Assembly (NCBI RefSeq): GCF_001315105.1 | Contig: NZ_BAZR01000021.1 | Coordinates: 33,117-97,116 of the forward strand | Reading direction: 5' to 3' | Length of the DNA: 64,000 nt | DNA from: Paenibacillus sp. JCM 10914 | GTDB lineage: Bacteria; Bacillota; Bacilli; Paenibacillales; Paenibacillaceae | In this document: one piece after another, positions 51,754 through 59,776 of the stretch | Numbering within the stretch: position 1 is the stretch's first letter | How the letters are laid out: every line of letters starts with the position of its first letter | Position numbers and translations under genes: made by a program | The notes under the pieces: model-generated | Databases searched by the model: none | Seen by the model: the letters and a program-made list of their open reading frames with translations, nothing else | Told to the model about the DNA's origin: nothing

Positions 51754-53820
51754 ATGGACAAATCAAATGCAAATCCGAACAACAAGAAGAATAAGACGAG
51801 CAAAGACCAGCAGCTGGAACAGTTCACAGTAGACAATGACGGAACACATATGACAACGAATCAAGGATTGAAAGTGTCGGAGGACGAGTTCTCTCTTAAA
51901 GCGGGTGAACGTGGACCCACATTGATGGAGGATTTTCATTTCCGCGAGAAAATGACGCATTTCGACCATGAACGGATCCCGGAGCGGATCGTGCACGCTC
52001 GTGGATTCGGAGCGCATGGATATTTTCAAGTCTATGAATCGATGAAAGAATATACAAGCGCAGCGTTTCTGCAAGACCCCTCGATACAAACACCGGTATT
52101 TGTACGATTCTCCACGGTGGCTGGATCCAGGGGATCGGCGGATACCGTACGCGACGTGCGTGGATTCGCTGCGAAATTTTATACCGAAGAAGGAAATTAC
52201 GATCTGGTGGGCAACAACATGCCAGTCTTCTTCATCCAAGATGCGATGAAATTCCCGGACTTCATTCATGCGGTCAAGCCGGAGCCACATAACGAGATTC
52301 CGCAAGCCCAGTCCGCTCATGATACGTTTTGGGATTTTGTAGTGAATAATACCGAGACGGCTCATATGGTCATGTGGGCGATGTCGGATCGCTCGCTGCC
52401 GCGCAGCTTCCGCATGATGGAGGGGTTCGGTGTTCATACGTTCCGCTTCGTGAATGATGAAGGGAAGGCGCACTTCATCAAGTTTCACTGGAAGCCGGTC
52501 CTCGGGGTGCATTCGCTCGTATGGGATGAGACGCAGAAGCTGGCAGGTAAGGATCCGGACTTTAATCGCCGGGATCTATGGGATGCAATCGAATCTGGAA
52601 ATTACCCGGAGTATGAATTCGGCGTGCAGATGATTGCAGAGGATGAGGAGTTCAACTTCGACTTTGATATTCTCGACCCGACAAAGGTGTGGCCAGAAGA
52701 GATGATCCCGGTCAAAATCATCGGTAAAATGACGCTGAATCGGAATACGGACAATTTCTTCGCGGAAACCGAACAGATTGCCTTTCATCCCGGACATGTC
52801 GTACCGGGAATTGATTTTACGAACGATCCGCTGCTGCAAGGTCGTCTGTTCTCTTACACAGATACGCAGTTGTCACGACTCGGTGGTCCGAACTTTCATG
52901 AGATTCCGATTAATCGTTCGGTATCGCCCGTGCATAACAATCAGCGTGATGGCATCCACCGCATGACGATTAATAAAGGTCCGGTGAGTTACCACAAGAA
53001 CGGCATTGCTGGCAATACGCCTAAGCCAGTACCGCGAGAACAGGGTGGATATGAGCATTATACGGAGAAGGTGGAAGGACGTAAGGTGCGTGCCCGCAGT
53101 GACAGCTTCAAGGACCATTACAGTCAAGCTGCGATGTTCTGGAACAGCATGTCGGAGGTCGAGCAGCAGCATATCGTAGCGGCATTTCAATTCGAGCTCG
53201 GCAAGCTGGAGCGAAAAGAAATCCGGCAGCAAGTAGTGGATATGTTCGCCAACGTGAACTCGGAACTGGCTAAGCGTATCTCCGATGGCATCGGTACGAT
53301 CCCGCCGCAATCGGCAGGCTCTGCTTCAACTGAATCCTCGCCAGCTCTCAGCATGATGAACACCATCAAAAGCACAGCTACACGTAAAGTTGCTGTCATC
53401 GCGGCAAACGGCTACACGGATGAATTACCGATAATAATCGAACAGTTAAAGCAAGCTGACTTAACCGTTGAGATTGTCAGTGTGAAACTTGGCATGATTC
53501 GTGGCGAATCAAGTGGAGAATCGGAAGTGAAACATGCCTTGCTGGGTGCCGATTCCGTCTTGTTCGATGCCGTTCTGATTGTTGGGGGTTCATCCAGTAT
53601 CTCCGAATTGAAATCCGAACCCAAAACGGTAGATTTCATCAAGGAGGCGTATCAGCACCTCAAACCGATCGGAGCCATCGGCGAAGGAGCGAATCTACTG
53701 CCGGCGGCTAATGGAGAGGGGATCGTGGTTGTTAAGGAAGGTGGAGATATGAAGACTTTCGCACACTCGTTCATTGATGCCATCGCTGCCCATCGCCATT
53801 GGACGCGCACCGTATCATGA
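51754..53820 (+). CDS. katE: Large-subunit catalase with C-terminal DJ-1/PfpI-like domain
   Basis: About 688 residues, clade 2 size (small catalases are about 480-500). Start ATG 51754 after CAGGAGGTTCC. Haem-active His is in PERIVHARGFGAHGYF, Asn in LVGNNMPVFFIQD, and haem-ligand Tyr in RLFSYTDTQLSRLGGPNF. A linker at about residues 520-540 leads into a flavodoxin-like domain (KVAVIAANGYTDELPIIIEQL, AVLIVGGSSSISEL) lacking the usual nucleophile Cys at the elbow, as in HPII-type enzymes. Dismutates hydrogen peroxide. In relatives such catalases are often stationary-phase or spore-associated. Monocistronic; the hisS promoter begins 11 nt after its stop. Confidence 0.95.
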   Translation: MDKSNANPNNKKNKTSKDQQLEQFTVDNDGTHMTTNQGLKVSEDEFSLKAGERGPTLMEDFHFREKMTHFDHERIPERIVHARGFGAHGYFQVYESMKEYTSAAFLQDPSIQTPVFVRFSTVAGSRGSADTVRDVRGFAAKFYTEEGNYDLVGNNMPVFFIQDAMKFPDFIHAVKPEPHNEIPQAQSAHDTFWDFVVNNTETAHMVMWAMSDRSLPRSFRMMEGFGVHTFRFVNDEGKAHFIKFHWKPVLGVHSLVWDETQKLAGKDPDFNRRDLWDAIESGNYPEYEFGVQMIAEDEEFNFDFDILDPTKVWPEEMIPVKIIGKMTLNRNTDNFFAETEQIAFHPGHVVPGIDFTNDPLLQGRLFSYTDTQLSRLGGPNFHEIPINRSVSPVHNNQRDGIHRMTINKGPVSYHKNGIAGNTPKPVPREQGGYEHYTEKVEGRKVRARSDSFKDHYSQAAMFWNSMSEVEQQHIVAAFQFELGKLERKEIRQQVVDMFANVNSELAKRISDGIGTIPPQSAGSASTESSPALSMMNTIKSTATRKVAVIAANGYTDELPIIIEQLKQADLTVEIVSVKLGMIRGESSGESEVKHALLGADSVLFDAVLIVGGSSSISELKSEPKTVDFIKEAYQHLKPIGAIGEGANLLPAANGEGIVVVKEGGDMKTFAHSFIDAIAAHRHWTRTVS

Positions 53821-53830
53821 TGAATGGAGC

Positions 53831-53859
53831 TTGAGTTTTAAGAAAGGTTCATGTATAAT
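53831..53859 (+). promoter_or_regulatory. Promoter of the hisS leader
   Basis: TTGAGT (53831-53836), spacer 17, TATAAT (53854-53859). Transcription would start near 53866, giving a leader of about 210 nt. Confidence 0.8.
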
Positions 53860-53894
53860 CACCTACAATATTCATTATGAAGGGGATTACCCAC

Positions 53895-53942
53895 ATGAAC
53901 CGCATGCGATTCGTTCAACTTCATCATCACGATCAGCGTTAG
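53895..53942 (+). CDS. Histidine-codon leader peptide (15 aa)
   Basis: ATG 53895 to TAG 53940-53942 encodes MNRMRFVQLHHHDQR, with three consecutive His codons (CAT CAT CAC, 53922-53930). AAGGGG lies 9 nt upstream, so it should be translated. It resembles the enterobacterial HisL peptide in plan: a short Met-x-Arg opening, then a His run followed by an Asp. Its stop codon lies inside the first strand of the following hairpin. A stall at the His codons for lack of charged tRNA-His would cover that strand. No other function is apparent. Confidence 0.7.
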   Translation: MNRMRFVQLHHHDQR

Positions 53943-54038
53943 CACACCTGATATATATCAGGGAGGCTAACGCTGTTTGCGCTAGCCTCCCTGCAGCATA
54001 CCAATGCGCGGGACCAAGGGGTCCGGCGCATTTTTTTG
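53935..54038 (+). promoter_or_regulatory. Attenuator hairpins and terminator upstream of hisS
   Basis: Strand A AGCGTTAGC (53935-53943) pairs with B GCTAACGCT (53966-53974), with palindrome CCTGATATATATCAGG between. B, extended as GGGAGGCTAACGC (53961-53973), pairs instead with C GCGCTAGCCTCCC (53979-53991) at 12 of 13 positions, so A:B and B:C exclude each other. A terminator follows: AATGCGCGGGACC (54003-54015), loop AAGG, GGTCCGGCGCATT (54020-54032) and T run 54031-54037. No T-box core or specifier stem is present. How the A/B/C switch is relayed to the terminator is not obvious. Confidence 0.7.
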
Positions 54039-54074
54039 TTATCACTCATATGAAATGGAAAGGAATGATCACCC

Positions 54075-55352
54075 ATGCAGAACGTAAAAGGAACCTATGA
54101 TTATTTTGGTAAAGAACAAAGGGTAAGACGGTTTGTACAAAGTACATTACGCGAGGTATTTGAGGCGTATGATTATGATGAGATGGAATCGGCATCCCTG
54201 AATGAGTTGGAGCTGCTAGCCTCCAAATATGCGGGCGGAGAGGAAATACTGAAAGAAATGTACCAACTCACAGATCAAGGGAAACGCAGTCTCGGATTGA
54301 GGTATGATCTTACCATTCCGTTCGCCAAAGTTATGGCGCTGAATCCGGGTATTACCTTGCCTTTCAGGCGGTATGAGATAGGAAAGGTATTCCGTGATGG
54401 ACCGGTAAAGCGCGGCAGGTTACGTGAATTTCTGCAATGCGACGTCGATGTTGTAGGTATACAAGGGCCAGAGGCAGAGGCTGAATTGATGCAGCTTGCC
54501 ATTGAAGGCTTCCGCAGACTCGATATTCCAATCGTGATACGATGGAACAACCGCCAGTTTCTTGGTGAAATCCTCGAGGCTATGGGGGTTCCGGAAGACA
54601 AAAAGCTAACGGTTATGCTAACCCTCGATAAGATGGATAAGATCGGAAAAGACGAAGTTGCAAAAGAACTCTTGAGCAAAGGATTGGATTCAGCCGTTAG
54701 CCGGTCCATCTTACGCTGGGTGGAGGAAAATCCGACCTTTGAACAGATGGTGGAGAACCCGATCCTGCGGAATGGCACTGGAACTAAAGAAGTGTTATCG
54801 CTGCAACAATATGTTTCAGCCTTAGAGATTGGAGATATATGTCGGTTCGACCCTTTCTTGTCTCGAGGCTTATCCTTCTACACTGGCACGGTATATGAGA
54901 TATTTGATGCATCTGGTCAATTTCGCTCGAGCCTGGGCGGTGGCGGGAGGTATGATAAGATCATCGGCCAACTCGTGGACCGGGAAGAAATAAACTACCC
55001 GACCGTCGGATTGTCTTTTGGAATGGAGTCGATTATGGCGATGATTCGCGAACGCGAATTAGAGAACTGCAGACCTGATGTAGTGGTTATTCCTATTGGA
55101 GGTGCCATCGCGGATAGTTTAAAAGTCTCGGCATTGCTGCGAAACGAAGGCATTCGCACAAGACTGGATACAAGAGGACGTAAACTGAAAAAATCAATCG
55201 CTTCCCTGGCTGCAGAAGGCATACCTTACCTCGTCCTGATCGGTGAAGAAGAAGCTGCTCTTGGACAGGTCAGACTAAAGGATTTGAAACGCAATCGGGA
55301 GGAGATCGTTACTGTGCAGGATTGTATATGGAGACTGAAAATAAAGGAATAG
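54075..55352 (+). CDS. hisS: Histidyl-tRNA synthetase, divergent type
   Basis: 425-residue class II aminoacyl-tRNA synthetase. Start ATG 54075 after GAAAGGAATG. Motif 2 reads RRYEIGKVFRDGPVKRGRLREFLQCDVDVVG, and the histidine-binding segment is SRGLSFYTGTVYEIF; these have the EF-QCD-D and FYTG forms of archaeal/eukaryotic-like HisRS rather than the RYYNRT form of the main bacterial enzyme. Motif 3 lies in PTVGLSFGMESIMAM; the anticodon-binding domain is at the C terminus. No aspS follows, unlike the usual Firmicutes hisS-aspS pair, so this is probably a second hisS. It is preceded by a His leader peptide and attenuator, suggesting induction on histidine limitation. Confidence 0.9.
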   Translation: MQNVKGTYDYFGKEQRVRRFVQSTLREVFEAYDYDEMESASLNELELLASKYAGGEEILKEMYQLTDQGKRSLGLRYDLTIPFAKVMALNPGITLPFRRYEIGKVFRDGPVKRGRLREFLQCDVDVVGIQGPEAEAELMQLAIEGFRRLDIPIVIRWNNRQFLGEILEAMGVPEDKKLTVMLTLDKMDKIGKDEVAKELLSKGLDSAVSRSILRWVEENPTFEQMVENPILRNGTGTKEVLSLQQYVSALEIGDICRFDPFLSRGLSFYTGTVYEIFDASGQFRSSLGGGGRYDKIIGQLVDREEINYPTVGLSFGMESIMAMIRERELENCRPDVVVIPIGGAIADSLKVSALLRNEGIRTRLDTRGRKLKKSIASLAAEGIPYLVLIGEEEAALGQVRLKDLKRNREEIVTVQDCIWRLKIKE

Positions 55353-55356
55353 TGCG

Positions 55357-55397
55357 CAGGATTCCACCCTATATTCGGCGGGTGGGATCCTGTTCGT
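55357..55397 (+). terminator. Terminator after hisS
   Basis: CAGGATTCCACCC (55357-55369) pairs with GGGTGGGATCCTG (55380-55392), then TTCGTT. Confidence 0.75.
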
Positions 55398-55423
55398 TCC
55401 TGACACTGTAACAGCTAACCAAG

Positions 55424-55624
55424 TCATGCGCGAAATATAGTGAAATCAGCCAAGAATGCCGCGACCGAGAGCACGAGCAAGGTTATACCTAATCCAATGG
55501 ACAGCCTTTGCTCTTTCTTCATCTTCACCGTTTTGTAATGTTGTCGATCCAAGATCAATAACATGAGACCCGAACCGAGCAATACAAATCCGGCATAACC
55601 TGCTGAGTCGAACATGGACACCAC
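55424..55624 (-). CDS. Small two-helix membrane protein at the end of the ger operon
   Basis: 66 residues from GTG 55624 (or GTG 55621) with AGGGGGATGA upstream. Two hydrophobic helices (GYAGFVLLGSGLMLLILD and LSIGLGITLLVLSVAAFLADF) are joined by a basic loop (KTVKMKKEQR), with both termini probably outside. It begins 15 nt after the gerC stop, so it is likely co-transcribed. Small GerD-independent membrane proteins of this shape accompany some ger operons; the role here is unknown. Confidence 0.6.
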   Translation of the reverse strand: MVSMFDSAGYAGFVLLGSGLMLLILDRQHYKTVKMKKEQRLSIGLGITLLVLSVAAFLADFTIFRA

Positions 55625-55638
55625 TTGAATTCATCCCC

Positions 55639-56865
55639 CTAATCAATTTTCATTCCTACTCTGCGGATATCTGTGTTCATGTGTATGGTGTAAGTCATGT
55701 CGCTGTAAAGATTTTCCCAGTCACTCTTCTTATGGATATGTTCGTGCCAGAATTGGCGTTGATGTGCCCGAACGATTTCGCCGAATCCGAAAATATCGGA
55801 TTTTCCCTGTTGCGTCTTCTTAATCAATCCGGACAAAACACTTTTGGCTACACGATTAAATTCCTGTTCTGCCAGATCGAGTTCTTCTTGGTCATCCATC
55901 TCGCGCGCGGGGCTGTATTTCTCCGCCAACTCTGCTTGAACATTAATACTGATCGTAGCATGTGGCCGCCCATTCTGGATCTTAACCTCGATGTTGGATT
56001 CACGTGCGGTTGTACGTATCGTAACAAAGCCAATTCCAGGAACGTTATACAGGGCACTGTAACCTCCAGGGTTAATTCCGTTAGCCGCCATATAGGCTCC
56101 AATCTCAAACGGTGTGGTCGTTCCAACTAACTTACTGGAGTTGAAATAGGCGAGTCCACCGATGAGAATGTTGTCCTGTTGCCGGATCGATACATAAGGG
56201 AGAAATGCGTTCTGACCCATCTTAGACTCGCTGTTCCAAAAATTAGAGAGGGAATTCTTCGGGAATTTGCCCATGCCTTGCGCTTTCTCCAGCATGGCCA
56301 GTAAATACAAGGTGGGGACCCGCTCCAATGGTGGTGCGACATTCATTAAATCAGCTGCTATGTTATCCGTAACCAACAACCAGGTGGATCTGCGTACCTC
56401 CTGGTTTCGGCGCAGATAATCGTTGAGATCGTCAAGTCCCCTGCGGGCGATCTTCTCATTGACTACGATGACACGCAGGTGAATTAATGAGCGGGGATCG
56501 GCAATCTCTTGCTGCAAATTACTAAGTGCATCGTGGAGGGTATGTCCAACGACACTTACAACCCAGACAGGCTCATTTTTGCCCTCCGATGATCCATCAT
56601 TGCCGCCGGGGCCTAGTGGAATTCGACCAGGGACGGCAATTTGTGCGGTGACACGAATCATGCGATCATCCAGTGCCTTGGTTTCTTGAGCATGATGGGA
56701 TGACAGATCTTCTTTCTCCGCAGCATCGGGTTCGGCTTCATCTATGCCGATGCCAAGAATAAGCGCTCGATCCTCTAGCTCAATCTGATCCCAACACCCG
56801 GTTAAATGGGTTAAGAGGATGATACATAATGCGATTCTAAAGTACCTGAGAAACAGGTAGTTCAT
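55639..56865 (-). CDS. Ger(x)C-family spore germination lipoprotein
   Basis: About 408 residues from ATG 56865 after GAGGTGAG. Signal peptide ends in lipobox LTHLTGC followed by WDQIELEDRALILGIGID, the family hallmark. The C-terminal part has SDIFGFGEIVRAHQRQFW, typical of GerAC/GerKC. It is a lipid-anchored subunit of the spore germinant receptor on the inner membrane. Overlaps the end of gerB by 29 nt. Confidence 0.93.
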   Translation of the reverse strand: MNYLFLRYFRIALCIILLTHLTGCWDQIELEDRALILGIGIDEAEPDAAEKEDLSSHHAQETKALDDRMIRVTAQIAVPGRIPLGPGGNDGSSEGKNEPVWVVSVVGHTLHDALSNLQQEIADPRSLIHLRVIVVNEKIARRGLDDLNDYLRRNQEVRRSTWLLVTDNIAADLMNVAPPLERVPTLYLLAMLEKAQGMGKFPKNSLSNFWNSESKMGQNAFLPYVSIRQQDNILIGGLAYFNSSKLVGTTTPFEIGAYMAANGINPGGYSALYNVPGIGFVTIRTTARESNIEVKIQNGRPHATISINVQAELAEKYSPAREMDDQEELDLAEQEFNRVAKSVLSGLIKKTQQGKSDIFGFGEIVRAHQRQFWHEHIHKKSDWENLYSDMTYTIHMNTDIRRVGMKID

Positions 56866-57954
56866 GTTGCTCACCTCTTACTTTCCTTACTAATGCCAGA
56901 ATCCACAATAGAATCGGATATCCAAGCGTGAGGAACAATCCGAGTTTGCCAATCATCTCCACGTGAGTGTACATGGAAAACACACTCCTCGGAATCATAG
57001 CCAGAATAAATACGAATGGGAAAAAGAAGTGGCTGATCAACCGTTGATCAGATGTTCCCATCAGCTTGCGGGTTCCTTGAAGGCATATATAAAAACTGGC
57101 TGCCAGTGACGTGAACACCGATACCACCCACACGATGATAAAGATGGCATCCAAGCGTTCGAGTGTATCACCTGGTATTGTCGTTGCCCGTGCTAGCTCC
57201 AGCGTTGGCCAAATGAGATGGTCTAATTCGCGAGGACCAAATACGCCCACGGCCGCAACTACGATTAGGATGTAGAGCAGTCCTGAAATCGTAATGCCTC
57301 CCACAATGGAGAGCATGGATTTAGAAGGGGTCTTCATCTGTGGCACCAGCAGTGTAACGACGAAGGCAGGTTGGAATAATGTAGCGATCGTCAGTGCCCC
57401 CCGGCTATATTGTGCCGGAATATTTCCGATGATCGGCTGTAGATTTAACAGTTCCGCATTTTGCAAAGATACAAGAACGATGGTTAGTCCCGGGATCAGT
57501 ATCAACGGGAGGTAGAACATATGAATATAGGTGAATTTCATGATCTTTTGCCTGGCGACTTGAGCTACCAGCAGCATCATTAGAATGATTGTTATTTCAA
57601 TGGGTGTTCTTCTAAGCACGGCTGAAGTGATGATCTCTCCGAATTCTCGTAATGCGAGGGCGGTTAATGCGATAAAGAATAGGATCAAGAGCATATTGAA
57701 CAGGTAGCTATCGGCCGACCAACAATTCGTTGACCATATTCAAATATATTTTCACCTGGAAAACGAATGCCTAACAGAGCTAATAGCAACAAGCTAAAAA
57801 GCACAATGACGATTCCCAGGAAGGTAACGAGTGGAGCCCCTGTATTGGCTTGTTGTGAAGCAAGCCGCGGTAGGGCCAGTATACCTACACCAATGGTGGA
57901 ACTGATAATCACGGAGGATACTTGTCGTGTTGAAAGATGACCTAATCCCTGCAT
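56837..57954 (-). CDS. GerB-family germination permease (frame broken once)
   Basis: About 372 residues, amino acid permease fold with ten helices. Start ATG 57954 after AGGGGAGTGAGG, 4 nt past the gerA stop. Opening LSTRQVSSVIISSTIGVGILALPR is typical of GerAB; later helices include IYILMML-like ILMMLLVAQVARQ and FIIVWVVSVFTSLAASFYI. At 57707-57711 a base is missing, so the frame stops after GRPIA; adding one gives YLFNMLLILFFIALTALALREF, which continues to the stop. It binds the germinant in GerA-type receptors. An assembly indel is likely because flanking ger genes are intact. Confidence 0.9.
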
Positions 57955-57958
57955 TACC

Positions 57959-59554
57959 TCACTCCCCTTGCTTGGATGGTTGAAGAACAGGTTCACTTGT
58001 CGGCTTGTCGCCCGTTCCAATTCTAGTGTCATCTAGGGTATACAGAAAACTCGGTCGTTTCTTGAACTTCCAGATCGGTCCCCGAATGAGGGTATCTTTA
58101 AACCCTTGTTTGCTAACCGGAGTGATGGGATTCATATAGGGAACGCCGAACGAGTCAAGGAACAACAGATGATTGACGATGATAATCAGGCCAAGCATCA
58201 CGCCGTAAAGTCCGAAGAATCCGCTCGCAATGAGAATCGGGAAACGTAGCATTCGAATGGATATAGCGGCATTATATGCAGGAGTCGCAAATGATCCGAT
58301 GGTCGTCAATGCGATGACAACGACGGTGATAGGGCTGGCAAAGCCGGCAGCTACTGCAGCTTCTCCCACGACCAGCACTCCGACAATGGACAAGGCGCCG
58401 CCAATCTGTTGCGGCAGTCGAAGTGTCGCTTCTCGGAGGACTTCCATAGAGATCTCAATCAGCAATACCTCAACAACAGCGGGGAAAGGAACGCCGGCTC
58501 GTCCACCCGCAACGGCAACGGCAAAGTCTGTGGGGATCATCTCGGGATTGAACGATATGATGGAAACATAGAGTGCCGGGAACACCAAGGAGAACACGAT
58601 GGCGAGCAGTCGAATGAATCGAACGAGACTCCCCATGATGAAACGTTCGGAATAATCGTCCGTCACCTGATAGAACTGGTTAAATACGGCAGGAATGATC
58701 AGCGTAAATGGGAAACCGTCGACCATAATCACAACGCGTCCATCCAATATAGCGGATGTGGCTTTATCTGGACGCTCTGTGTTCTGGATTTGCGGGAAGG
58801 GTGAATACGGATGATCTTCTATGAACTGCTCGATGTAACCGGAATCCAGAATACCGTCAATATCGATTAAGGATAAGCGTCTCTCGGCTTCATGTAACAG
58901 TTCGGGGTTTGCAATGCTTTCGATGTAGCATAAGGCCACCCGGGTATTGGTGCGTTTGCCGATCCGTTTAATTTTGACACGGAAATCCCCAGCTTTAATT
59001 CGTGTGCGCAGCAAGGTGATATTCGAATCAAGGACCTCGATAAACCCGTCTTTTGGACCGCGGATCGAATGTTCGGTTTGAGGCTGTTCAATGCCTCGCT
59101 GTTCAATACGCCTCGTGTCCAGTACGAGGCCAGCAGATAAACCGTCGATCAGAAGCACCGTGCTGCCTTCGGAAATGGCGTTTAGAACCTCCAATCCATC
59201 GGTAACGTGCGTAGCCTCGCTAATATATAACGTTTCATGCATTAATGTATCCATAAGGTTATGGATATGAATACTCTTGTGTTCCAAATGACGGGGACGG
59301 TACATAAGCGGTTTATGTACATCCTGATATACAAAAGCGTTATCTACGAGTGTTGTATAGTAAATAACGACTGCGTGAAATTGATCGAAGATCTGTATAT
59401 GGCGAACGTTGATGTCGTCACTATCCCCAATCCAGGTTCGAGCGATCCTCAAATCAGTCTCCAGATTACCTGTAAGTTTGGCTGGGTTGTCATGTGATTG
59501 GTCGACGGGAGGAGAGGGAGGCTTCGTCTGTTTTCTTCGATGTCTGAAGATCAT
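57959..59554 (-). CDS. GerA-family spore germination protein
   Basis: 531 residues from ATG 59554 after AAGGAGGAAC; an in-frame ATG upstream has no site. A large soluble N-terminal part contains the GerA segments GDFRVKIKRIGKRTNTRVALCYIESIANPE and DGRVVIMVDGFPFTLIIPAVF. Four or five membrane helices follow, with PFPAVVEVLLIEISMEVLREATLRLP and QQIGGALSIVGVLVVGEAAVAAG as the conserved core. Subunit A of the germinant receptor. It is the first gene of gerA-gerB-gerC-small gene. Confidence 0.95.
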   Translation of the reverse strand: MIFRHRRKQTKPPSPPVDQSHDNPAKLTGNLETDLRIARTWIGDSDDINVRHIQIFDQFHAVVIYYTTLVDNAFVYQDVHKPLMYRPRHLEHKSIHIHNLMDTLMHETLYISEATHVTDGLEVLNAISEGSTVLLIDGLSAGLVLDTRRIEQRGIEQPQTEHSIRGPKDGFIEVLDSNITLLRTRIKAGDFRVKIKRIGKRTNTRVALCYIESIANPELLHEAERRLSLIDIDGILDSGYIEQFIEDHPYSPFPQIQNTERPDKATSAILDGRVVIMVDGFPFTLIIPAVFNQFYQVTDDYSERFIMGSLVRFIRLLAIVFSLVFPALYVSIISFNPEMIPTDFAVAVAGGRAGVPFPAVVEVLLIEISMEVLREATLRLPQQIGGALSIVGVLVVGEAAVAAGFASPITVVVIALTTIGSFATPAYNAAISIRMLRFPILIASGFFGLYGVMLGLIIIVNHLLFLDSFGVPYMNPITPVSKQGFKDTLIRGPIWKFKKRPSFLYTLDDTRIGTGDKPTSEPVLQPSKQGE

Positions 59555-59593
59555 AATGTAGTTCCTCCTTGTTCCATGAATTCCAATTACAAA

Positions 59594-59623
59594 TAGTCTC
59601 TCAAGCACAAGGGAAATTATTCA
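59594..59623 (-). promoter_or_regulatory. Sigma-G-like promoter of the ger operon
   Basis: On the minus strand TGAATA (59623-59618), spacer 17, GAGACTA (59600-59594), which matches the forespore sigma-G pattern TGAATA/CATACTA at 11 of 13 positions. The start would be about 30 nt before gerA. Forespore expression is established for ger operons of this type. Confidence 0.6.
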
Positions 59624-59776
59624 TTTGAGGCGAATGTGAAGAGGTAACCATACAAAATACGGCGATCGTCGTTCTTAACATACGTCAAAGATATGCATTT
59701 TGCCGACCTGTACGTAACGAGGACGTTCATGATCGAGTAGAATATGGCAGAGCGGAATGGTAAGGAGGGGCAGCTC

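Noticed and set aside
53866..54074. T-box riboswitch upstream of hisS
   Set aside because: Expected for Firmicutes hisS, but the leader is only about 210 nt and I find no AGGGUGGNACCGCG-like core, no AGTA motif and no stem I with a specifier loop. The His codons lie in a translatable frame with a ribosome site instead.
55446..55646. Alternative frame at the end of the ger operon
   Set aside because: The overlapping frame 55424-55624 has two clean membrane helices; this one has an unstructured, arginine-rich composition.
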